Source: an uncultured Gammaproteobacteria bacterium
GTDB taxonomy: Bacteria; Pseudomonadota; Gammaproteobacteria; Pseudomonadales; DT-91
Reading direction: 5' to 3'
Assembly: GCA_929200485.1 (NCBI GenBank)
Contig: CAKMZU010000197.1
Location: 1 to 6,680 of the forward strand
DNA length: 6,680 bases
Under the pieces are notes generated by a model. That model was not told where the DNA came from. It saw only the letters and a list, made by a program, of their open reading frames with translations, and did not search any database. The translations under genes and the position numbers were made by a program. The number at the start of each line of letters is the position of its first letter. Within the stretch, counting starts at the first letter, position 1. Below, piece after piece: positions 1-5,528 of this stretch.

Positions 1-2
1 CG

Positions 3-446
3 CTACCTGAGGTCGTGCGCAAAGCCATAGCAGGTGTTGCTCATAGCCTCTCGTCTGCAAGAGAGTTCTTAAAACCCAAAGGCTTGCTTATTGGTCTGAT
101 GATTGGATTGATTGCCTGGGGTTTAGAGGGGTATGGGTTGTTTTTGTTAGTTGATGACTATCGACCTGATCAAACCACTTTGATGGCGGCTATGGGGATC
201 TATGGCTTTGCCATGCTGATGGGTGCCTTGTCGTTTTTGCCAGGTGGCGTTGGTGGGGCAGAGGCTGCTATGGCATTGCTGTTAGCTAAGGTTGGTTTTA
301 GTATGCCAGAAGCTTTAGCCATTACATTAATATGCCGTTTAGCTACTTTGTGGTTTGCTATTTTGCTGGGTATTTTATGCTCCTTATGGTTATCCTTTTT
401 AGGGCTTTCGCCCACGACTAAACAACCGGTTAAAAAAAATGTCTGA
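3..446 (+). CDS. C-terminal part of LPG-synthase-TM / UPF0104-type integral membrane protein (5' end outside window)
   Basis: The reading frame is open to the left edge (codons before the GTG at 15 read L-P-E-V), so this is the 3' part of a longer gene and the GTG is not taken as the start. About 147 residues are visible; members of this family usually have roughly 300 or more. What is seen: a hydrophobic protein with about four membrane segments and, at 234-269, the motif FLPGGVGGAEAA, the hallmark of the lysylphosphatidylglycerol-synthase transmembrane domain family, followed by a conserved-looking helix containing ICRLATLWFA. The short tail is polar and lysine-containing. Family members are membrane proteins, some linked to lipid flipping and many standing alone in polysaccharide clusters. 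Its stop overlaps the next start by 8 bp, so it is very likely co-translated with the D-arabinose donor genes. A role in moving the lipid-linked sugar across the membrane is inference only. Confidence 0.85.
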   Translation, partial: LPEVVRKAIAGVAHSLSSAREFLKPKGLLIGLMIGLIAWGLEGYGLFLLVDDYRPDQTTLMAAMGIYGFAMLMGALSFLPGGVGGAEAAMALLLAKVGFSMPEALAITLICRLATLWFAILLGILCSLWLSFLGLSPTTKQPVKKNV

Positions 447-1860
447 CCAAACGGTTCTTGCTGTTGATTTAGATGGCAGCCTTATAAAAACAGATTTATT
501 GTATGAAAGCTTAATGCTACTGATTAAGCAGCGCATCTGGATGGTGCTTTTTCTTCCTTTCTGGCTGTTAAAAGGCAAAGTCTATGTTAAGCATCAAATC
601 GCTAAACATATTGAGTTTGAGCCTAAAGGTATTCCATTAAACTCAACAGTCATTGAAGAAATAAAAAAAGCGAAATCCCAAGGCCGTGAGTGTATTTTGA
701 TAACTGGCAGTGTTGAGTCACTCGCTAACCAGATTGCCGACTTTATTGGTTTGTTTGATAAGGTTTATGCATCAACGCTTGGTGAAAAGAACTTAACAGG
801 TAGTCAAAAGGCGAATTTTTTAGTCGAAACCTATGGTGAGAAAGGCTTCGATTACATCGGCAATAGCACCGTTGATTTGCCGGTGTGGTCGAAGTCGCGT
901 GAAGCGGTTGTCGTATCGAGCAATAAAGGTCTTTTCGATAAAGCCAGTGCTCTAACAAAATCACAGTGGATTGAATTACCAAAGCCGGGTCTAAAAACCA
1001 CTCTAAAGGCTATTCGGATTCATCAATGGGTGAAAAATGCGCTGTTATTTGTCCCGCTATTAACGTCTCATCAGGCTCTACATTGGGATTTATTGTGGCA
1101 CTGTCTTTTAGGGTTTATTGCGTTTTCATTAGCCGCATCGAGTGTCTATGTATTAAATGACTTGATGGATTTGGCTTCTGACAGGCAGCACTCAACCAAG
1201 AAAAACCGGCCTTTTGCTGCAGGTAGCCTATCAATTAAGTTTGGTGTGTTATTGTTTCCGTTACTCTTGGCGAGTTCTGCGTTTATCTGCTTGTTTTTGC
1301 CGTTGCCGTTTTTTATGGCGCTGGTGGTCTATTATGCGATAACTGTATTTTATTCGTTTTCGTTTAAGCAGATTATGCTGCTGGATGTGATCACTTTAGC
1401 CGTTTTATACACCATGCGCATTATTTCTGGTGTTGTGTTAATTGAAGTGCCTTTCTCTCCATGGTTACTTGCGTTCTCCATTTTCATTTTCTTGAGTTTG
1501 GCATTAGTTAAACGCTATGTGGAGCTGGTTAAACTTGCACAAAGTGGCAAAGAAAAAACGGCAGGGCGCGGCTATCTTGCATCTGACTCTCCGATTATTG
1601 CAGCGCTAGGTTGTGCAGCTGGCTATATTGGCGTTCTGGTATTGGCGTTGTATGTGAATAGTTCGGCGGTTGTCGCACTGTATCAGCATGAAGCGTTTTT
1701 ATGGGTAGCCTGTGTAATCCTGTTGTACTGGATCAGTCGCATGTGGCTTTTAGCGCATCGAGGGGAGATGGACGATGACCCAATCTTTTTTGCGATTAAA
1801 GATAAGGCTAGCCTAATGACGGCGGTACTTGTTTTTACTGTTTTTGTCATGGCGATTTAA
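439..1860 (+). CDS. HAD phosphatase-UbiA prenyltransferase fusion, probable prenyl-phosphate phosphoribosyltransferase
   Basis: A 473-residue two-domain protein. Residues about 5-165 form a HAD-like hydrolase: motif I DLDGS with D10 and D12, motif II LITGS with T89, motif III K124, and motif IV GNSTVD (141-146), where Asn142 replaces the more usual Asp. Residues about 186-473 form a UbiA-type membrane domain with eight or nine hydrophobic segments. It has the RIHQWVKN entry motif (193-200), the Mg/diphosphate motif N240-D241-x2-D244-x3-D248, and a KRYVEL motif after the middle helices. This arrangement fits 5-phospho-ribosyl-1-diphosphate:prenyl-phosphate phosphoribosyltransferase (Rv3806c-like, about 300 residues) in the inner membrane. 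The fused HAD domain could supply the dephosphorylation of the product. The ATG at 439 lies inside the previous gene's end, has only an A-rich weak ribosome site, and is probably reached by coupling. The exact substrate is inferred from the dprE1/dprE2-like neighbours. Confidence 0.88.
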   Translation: MSDQTVLAVDLDGSLIKTDLLYESLMLLIKQRIWMVLFLPFWLLKGKVYVKHQIAKHIEFEPKGIPLNSTVIEEIKKAKSQGRECILITGSVESLANQIADFIGLFDKVYASTLGEKNLTGSQKANFLVETYGEKGFDYIGNSTVDLPVWSKSREAVVVSSNKGLFDKASALTKSQWIELPKPGLKTTLKAIRIHQWVKNALLFVPLLTSHQALHWDLLWHCLLGFIAFSLAASSVYVLNDLMDLASDRQHSTKKNRPFAAGSLSIKFGVLLFPLLLASSAFICLFLPLPFFMALVVYYAITVFYSFSFKQIMLLDVITLAVLYTMRIISGVVLIEVPFSPWLLAFSIFIFLSLALVKRYVELVKLAQSGKEKTAGRGYLASDSPIIAALGCAAGYIGVLVLALYVNSSAVVALYQHEAFLWVACVILLYWISRMWLLAHRGEMDDDPIFFAIKDKASLMTAVLVFTVFVMAI

Positions 1861-1861
1861 G

Positions 1862-3148
1862 ATGGAACGGTACTCTTGGGGTGGTTATCCCAATACGCAG
1901 CAGCAATTAAAGCAGCTTTCTTCAATAACGACACCGTTGCCAAAAGAATCATTTCTGCCCTATGGTTTGGGTCGAAGCTATGGCGATAGTTGTTTAAATT
2001 CAGAAGGTGTATTATTAAGCTCCCAGCCCTGTGATCATTTTATTTTCTTTGATAAAGAAACAGGGGTTTTAACTTGTGAAGCCGGTGTTAACCTTAAATC
2101 TATCATTCAACACTGCTTGCCGATGGGGTGGTTTTTACCGGTAACGCCCGGTACACAATATGTCACTGTTGCAGGTGCTATTGCTAATGATGTGCATGGC
2201 AAAAACCACGAGTTAGCAGGCAGCTTTGGCTGTTATGTTAAACAGTTTGAATTGGTTCGATCAACAGGTGAGCGATTGCTTTGTAGCCCTTCTGACAATA
2301 GCGATTATTTTTATGCCACCATCGGTGGTCTGGGGTTAACAGGGTTTATCACTCAAGTAACCATTCAATTAAAACGCATCAATAGTCACAAGTTGTTAGT
2401 CACCAGTGAAAAATACCAGCATTTAAATGATTTTTTTACCTTAAGCGAAAATGCGGACGATGCCAATGAATATCAGGTTGCCTGGTTAGACTGTACAGCG
2501 ACAGGCAGTAAATTAGGTCGAGGGCATTTTATTTCAGGCAGGCATCAAGATGATGGCGATTTGATATTACCTGAAAGAAGGGGTAAATCTGTTCCTTTAA
2601 CTTCGCCAGTTTCTTTAATTAATAATTTGTCTGTTCGTTGTTTTAATTCGCTTTATTATCAACGGCAATTGGGGCAGACAAAAATACTTGAGCAATCGTA
2701 TGAGCCGTTTTTTTATCCTTTAGATGCCATTGAAAACTGGAATCGACTTTATGGCAAACAGGGTTTTCTGCAGCATCAGTGTGTGATCCCTAAAAATGTT
2801 GGAAAAGAAGCTATTAAGGAAATGTTAGCATTGATTGCCAAAGAAAAAACAGGCTCTTTTTTAGTTGTTTTAAAGATGATGGGGGCTAAATCCAGTGGTG
2901 GCTGGTTGAGTTTTCCAATGGAAGGCGTTACTTTGGCGATGGATTTTCCCTATCAAGGTAAACAGACATTGGACTTTTTACATAGACTGGATGCGATTGT
3001 TTCCGATGCAGGTGGGCGACTTTATCCTGCGAAGGATGCCAATATGCTGCCATCAACTTTTAAAGCAGCTTATCCCAAATGGGAGGCACTTGAAAAAATG
3101 CGAGACCCTCAGATTGCCTCAGACTTTTGGAGACGAGTGATACAATGA
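1862..3148 (+). CDS. dprE1: DprE1-like FAD-dependent oxidoreductase (prenyl-phospho-ribose 2'-oxidase)
   Basis: A 428-residue VAO-type flavoprotein. The FAD-binding half shows GLGRSYGD (residues 35-42), the segment GWFLPVTPGTQYVTVAGA (about 89-106) and DVHGKNH (110-116, H112 matching His132 of the mycobacterial enzyme). The C-terminal half contains TLAMDFP (357-363) and GGRLYPAKD (384-392), with K391 matching mycobacterial Lys418. DprE1 oxidises the 2'-hydroxyl of prenyl-phosphoryl-ribose to the keto form, which DprE2 then reduces to the arabinose epimer. The ATG at 1862 was chosen over an in-frame TTG at 1829: it starts the conserved-looking SWGGYP segment, lies 1 bp after the upstream stop, and the extra 11 residues would be encoded inside the upstream gene. 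There is no strong Shine-Dalgarno, so coupling to the upstream gene is likely. The residue matching the benzothiazinone-reactive Cys387 is Ala359. Length is slightly below the 461 residues of the mycobacterial protein. Confidence 0.9.
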   Translation: MERYSWGGYPNTQQQLKQLSSITTPLPKESFLPYGLGRSYGDSCLNSEGVLLSSQPCDHFIFFDKETGVLTCEAGVNLKSIIQHCLPMGWFLPVTPGTQYVTVAGAIANDVHGKNHELAGSFGCYVKQFELVRSTGERLLCSPSDNSDYFYATIGGLGLTGFITQVTIQLKRINSHKLLVTSEKYQHLNDFFTLSENADDANEYQVAWLDCTATGSKLGRGHFISGRHQDDGDLILPERRGKSVPLTSPVSLINNLSVRCFNSLYYQRQLGQTKILEQSYEPFFYPLDAIENWNRLYGKQGFLQHQCVIPKNVGKEAIKEMLALIAKEKTGSFLVVLKMMGAKSSGGWLSFPMEGVTLAMDFPYQGKQTLDFLHRLDAIVSDAGGRLYPAKDANMLPSTFKAAYPKWEALEKMRDPQIASDFWRRVIQ

Positions 3149-3882
3149 ATATATTAGTGATTGGGGCAAATTCTGCGATTGCCAAAGCAGTAGCAAGGCG
3201 ATACGCAAATCCTGCCAATGCGTTTTATTTAGTGGCTAGAAATGAAGAGAAATTAAACAAAAACGCTGAAGATTTAAAAGCCCGTGGCGCGAATCAGGTA
3301 GAAATCAAATCGGCGGACTTTGCTAAAGCGGGTATAGAGCCTGAAGTTATTGAATCCGCTAAAGCAAGCCTTGGGCGAATAGACTTGGTTATCATGGCGC
3401 ACAGCATTCTGGGTGATCAGGCTGTTTTTGAAAAAGATCTGGATGCGCTTAATCAACTTTATCAGGTGAATACGTTAAGCAGCTTAAACTTATTAACCTT
3501 GCTTGCGAATGAAATGGAAGTGCAAAAGCAGGGTAATATCGTATTTATTGCATCGGTCGCCGCAGATAGAGGTAGACCCAGTAATTATGCTTATGGCTCA
3601 TCAAAAGCAGCCGTTGTCACCTTTCTACAAGGCATGAGAGCTCGCCTTGCGAAATCCAATGTGCATGTGATGACGGTGAAGCCAGGTTTTGTTGAATCCC
3701 CAATGACAGAGCACATAGAAGGTAGTGGCCCGTTATGGTCAACGCCTGAGAAAGTGGCAGAAATTATTCAAAAAGGCTTGGTTAAAAGGCGCAATACCCT
3801 CTACACGCCTTGGTTCTGGTGGGGTATTATGACCATTATTAAGTCCATTCCAGAGTGTATTTTTAAGAAATTGAATTTATAA
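3145..3882 (+). CDS. dprE2: DprE2-like short-chain dehydrogenase (keto-intermediate reductase)
   Basis: A 245-residue classical SDR. A glycine-containing nucleotide-binding turn (IGANSAIAKA, 6-15) follows the first beta strand. The VNT asparagine is N109, the catalytic serine lies in IASVAADRG (S137), and the YGSSK motif gives Y150 and K154. KPGFVESPMT (179-188) follows. The C-terminus has a hydrophobic tryptophan-rich stretch (TPWFWWGIMT) that may help it sit at the membrane, as is common for this subgroup. By analogy it reduces prenyl-phospho-2-keto-ribose to prenyl-phospho-D-arabinofuranose, working with the preceding DprE1-like enzyme. The ATG at 3145 overlaps the upstream stop as ATGA, with GGAG at 3129-3132 upstream; this was preferred to an in-frame TTG at 3127, which would add six residues lacking SDR character. 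It is the last gene of the operon, followed by a strong terminator. An SDR with another sugar substrate is possible but context argues against it. Confidence 0.88.
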   Translation: MNILVIGANSAIAKAVARRYANPANAFYLVARNEEKLNKNAEDLKARGANQVEIKSADFAKAGIEPEVIESAKASLGRIDLVIMAHSILGDQAVFEKDLDALNQLYQVNTLSSLNLLTLLANEMEVQKQGNIVFIASVAADRGRPSNYAYGSSKAAVVTFLQGMRARLAKSNVHVMTVKPGFVESPMTEHIEGSGPLWSTPEKVAEIIQKGLVKRRNTLYTPWFWWGIMTIIKSIPECIFKKLNL

Positions 3883-3915
3883 CTATCAATAGTAACGAGG
3901 TTTTTTCTCTGGCTG

Positions 3916-3954
3916 AGAAAGGCGCTCCTGCTGATGCGAGAGCGCCTTTCTTTT
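3916..3954 (+). terminator. Rho-independent terminator of the D-arabinose donor operon
   Basis: A perfect inverted repeat AGAAAGGCGCTC (3916-3927) and GAGCGCCTTTCT (3940-3951) forms a 12-bp GC-rich stem with a 12-base loop, followed by a short T tract ending at 3954. It begins 33 bp after the SDR stop codon. On the opposite strand there is no T tract directly after the stem, so it is read as a + strand terminator. Confidence 0.9.
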
Positions 3955-4192
3955 GGGGGGTGCTTTTTTAAGTTCGGTTAAAAAGGCGGAAATGCTCTTC
4001 TGTGCTTTATTGCATTATACTTTATGAATATTATTGACCTTACTACTTAAAATAAAGGGTGTTAGCTATGTAGCCTATTTACCATATTGCTAGCCAGCAG
4101 TTAATAATATAAGGGGGGTGCTATGGTTAAATATGCCTATGTTTCAATTAACTACAGGTTTTAGGTATTATTTTTTTGCACTTTGGCTGTAA
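3955..4192. other. Gene-poor spacer between operon terminator and insertion sequence
   Basis: About 240 AT-rich bases with no recognisable gene. Two tiny + strand ORFs occur: 4123-4164 (13 residues, beginning MVKYAYV, with AAGGGGGG at 4111-4118 four bases before its ATG) and 4139-4192 (17 residues, beginning MFQLTTGF and hydrophobic, ending exactly at the IS border). Neither can be called a gene; either could be the start of a gene lost to the neighbouring insertion. GGGGGGTGCT occurs twice (3955-3964 and 4113-4122). A TATACT hexamer at 4016-4021 has no convincing -35 partner. On the - strand, 4192 down to 4148 might be the original 3' end of the gene now lying right of the IS. Confidence 0.5.
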
Positions 4193-4225
4193 TGGTCTAA
4201 TAGCACCGGACACTTAAATGCGAGA
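4193..4225 (+). repeat. Left terminal inverted repeat of the IS3-family element
   Basis: This 33-base end pairs with 5496-5528 in reverse complement at 26 of 33 positions. The best block is ACCGGACACT (4205-4214), and the outer five bases TGGTC are identical. It marks the left boundary of the element at 4193. Confidence 0.88.
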
Positions 4226-4254
4226 CAATATAGTCAACCATTTAAGGTACAAGA

Positions 4255-4545
4255 ATGAGCGAAAAGAAAACAGCAAAGAGCTACCCACAAGAATTCAAAG
4301 AGGAAGCCGTAGCCTTGGTAATAGAGCAAGGTTATAGCGTGCCAGAAGCCGCTAAATCACTGGGTATTGCAGTCAGTCTGCTATACAACTGGAAAGCAAA
4401 ATTTGAAAAAGAAAAAGCTGGGCTATCCCTGAAAGAGGATGAGCGCGATGAGCTTAAAAGGCTTCGCAAAGAAGTTAAAAATCTTCGCATGGAGAAAGAA
4501 ATATTAAAAAAGGCGAGTGCCTTCTTTGCGAAGGAAATGAAGTAA
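4255..4545 (+). CDS. IS3-family OrfA (DNA-binding subunit, transposase regulator)
   Basis: A 96-residue protein with the standard OrfA build. A basic N-terminus with YPQEFKEEAVALV leads into a helix-turn-helix (about 27-47, SVPEAAKSLGIAVSLLYNWK) that binds the terminal repeats. A leucine-zipper-like coiled coil (about 62-86, with L67, L70, V74, L77 and L84) then serves for multimerisation, ending in EILKKASAFFAKE. The start has AAGG at 4244-4247, seven bases before the ATG. OrfA normally acts alone as a regulator and, after -1 frameshifting, forms the N-terminus of the OrfAB transposase. Its length is usual for the family and no defects are seen. Confidence 0.93.
   Translation: MSEKKTAKSYPQEFKEEAVALVIEQGYSVPEAAKSLGIAVSLLYNWKAKFEKEKAGLSLKEDERDELKRLRKEVKNLRMEKEILKKASAFFAKEMK
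4506..4512 (+). promoter_or_regulatory. Programmed -1 frameshift heptamer A_AAA_AAG
   Basis: In the orfA frame the bases split as A AAA AAG (codons 4507-4509 and 4510-4512), the classic slippery heptamer used by many IS3 elements. After slipping back one base the frame is open through 4590 into orfB, giving residues GECLLCEGNEV and then KFPFIKKESANYPVN before the orfB methionine. A small hairpin with stem CCTTC/GAAGG (4520-4524 with 4530-4534) lies eight bases downstream and may stimulate shifting. The heptamer and open frame are seen directly; use in vivo is inferred from the family. Confidence 0.8.
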
Positions 4546-4589
4546 AATTTCCTTTCATCAAAAAGGAATCGGCTAACTACCCTGTTAAC

Positions 4590-5480
4590 ATGCTTTGTCG
4601 ATTGTTGAGTGTGGGTAAATCTGCTTACTATGACTGGATTAAGCAGCCTGCCACGATAATCACAGCACATGAACTGCATTTGTACAGGCGAATGAAGCGC
4701 TTGTTTAAGCAAAGCAGGCAAAGCCTGGGAAGTCGTGAAATGATGAAAAAACTCCGTAAAGAAGGCTTTGTTATTGGCCGTTATCGCGTGCGTAAGTTAA
4801 TGAAAAAGCTTAATTTGGTTGTGACACAACGAATAGCTTATAAGGTCACAACTAACCGCAGACACAGCGATTCTGTCGCTGATAACCTGCTGAATATGAA
4901 CTTTGACCCTGTTGCGCCTAATCAGATATGGGCGGGCGATGTGACGTACCTGAAGACTGAGCAAGGCTGGATGTATCTGGCCATTGTTATGGATCTGTAT
5001 TCAAGGCGCATTGTGGGATGGCATATCGATAAGCGTATGAAAGTCGACTTGGTCAGCAAAGCTTTGATTAAAGCTTACAACCTACGCCAGCCACCTGACG
5101 GACTGGTATTTCACAGTGATCGAGGTTCTCAGTATACCAGCAAGCACTACCGTAAATTACTGCGAAGCTATGGTATGAGAGCCAGTATGGGCGATGTAGG
5201 GGCTTGCTGGGATAACGCTGTTGTTGAACGTTTCTTTGGCAGCCTCAAGCATGATTGGCTGTTTAAAATTCACCAGCCATCGCGTAAGCATATGAAACAG
5301 GACGTTGCAGCGTATATGAAGTATTACAACAATGAGCGCCTCCACTCAGCCAATAGCGATGAGACGCCAGTGCAATGGGAAAAACAATTTTATCGAGCTG
5401 CCCAAAACGATGAAACGTTCGCCCGCGAAACTTTCATCGGAGTGGGTAGCCAGCAAGCGAAGCGCGTTAGTAATGCATAA
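4590..5480 (+). CDS. IS3-family OrfB (catalytic DDE transposase domain)
   Basis: A 296-residue stretch counted from the first ATG, but probably made mainly as the C-terminal part of an OrfAB fusion (4255-5480 with a -1 shift), because the open frame extends upstream of 4590 into orfA and encodes the usual KFPFIKKESANYPV lead. Residues about 30-80 form the HTH_21-like region (SRQSLGSREMMKKLRKEGF). The RNase-H-fold catalytic core has D117 (WAGDVTYL), D177 (VFHSDRGSQYTS) and E213 (WDNAVVERFF), spaced as DD(35)E, with K220 seven residues after the glutamate. YYNNERLHSA near 245-254 is the usual C-terminal motif. No frameshift or internal stop is seen, so the transposase is likely functional. It overlaps no other gene and ends 15 bp before the right inverted repeat. 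Confidence 0.95.
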   Translation: MLCRLLSVGKSAYYDWIKQPATIITAHELHLYRRMKRLFKQSRQSLGSREMMKKLRKEGFVIGRYRVRKLMKKLNLVVTQRIAYKVTTNRRHSDSVADNLLNMNFDPVAPNQIWAGDVTYLKTEQGWMYLAIVMDLYSRRIVGWHIDKRMKVDLVSKALIKAYNLRQPPDGLVFHSDRGSQYTSKHYRKLLRSYGMRASMGDVGACWDNAVVERFFGSLKHDWLFKIHQPSRKHMKQDVAAYMKYYNNERLHSANSDETPVQWEKQFYRAAQNDETFARETFIGVGSQQAKRVSNA

Positions 5481-5495
5481 ACTAAACGCAAAAAA

Positions 5496-5528
5496 TCTCA
5501 AATTTTAGTGTCCGGTTTTACTTGACCA
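5496..5528 (-). repeat. Right terminal inverted repeat of the IS3-family element
   Basis: Reverse complement partner of 4193-4225, with core AGTGTCCGGT at 5507-5516 and outer GACCA at 5524-5528. It also supplies the last seven codons and the TAA stop (5505-5507) of the opposite-strand gene, so it is both a transposase binding site and part of a chimeric reading frame. Confidence 0.88.

Larger units (their letters stand above)
4193..5528 (+). mobile_element. Complete IS3-family insertion sequence, 1336 bp
   Basis: The element starts TGGTC and ends GACCA, fitting the TG...CA ends of IS3-family elements. It contains orfA and orfB in the usual order with orfB in the -1 frame, a slippery heptamer near the end of orfA, and 33-bp imperfect terminal inverted repeats matching at 26 positions. 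Both ORFs appear intact and all catalytic residues are present, so it may still be active. The orfB sequence (GACWDNAVVERFFGSLK) and the ACCGGACACT core of the ends suggest the IS3 subgroup, which is a judgement from memory. The three bases left of it are TAA and right of it GAA, so no exact 3- or 4-bp target duplication is visible. Confidence 0.93.

Noticed and set aside
200..415. 71-residue - strand ORF
   Set aside because: Lies wholly antisense to the membrane-protein gene, has no recognisable domain, and the + frame has clear family motifs.
743..982. 79-residue - strand ORF
   Set aside because: Antisense shadow of the HAD domain coding region with low-complexity, unpersuasive composition.
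1829..1861. TTG start giving the DprE1-like protein 11 extra residues
   Set aside because: The extra part is encoded within the end of the upstream gene and lacks family similarity; the ATG at 1862 fits the conserved start and coupling.
3274..3456. 60-residue - strand ORF
   Set aside because: Antisense to the SDR gene, no motif and no ribosome site.
3993..4021. Promoter with -10 TATACT at 4016-4021
   Set aside because: The hexamer at the right distance upstream (TGCTCT) does not resemble a -35 and there is no clear gene for it to serve.
4332..4721. 129-residue - strand ORF across the orfA/orfB junction
   Set aside because: Serine- and phenylalanine-rich antisense translation of the lysine-rich coiled coil; both + strand IS genes are well supported.
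5157..5345. 62-residue - strand ORF
   Set aside because: Antisense shadow of the orfB catalytic region.
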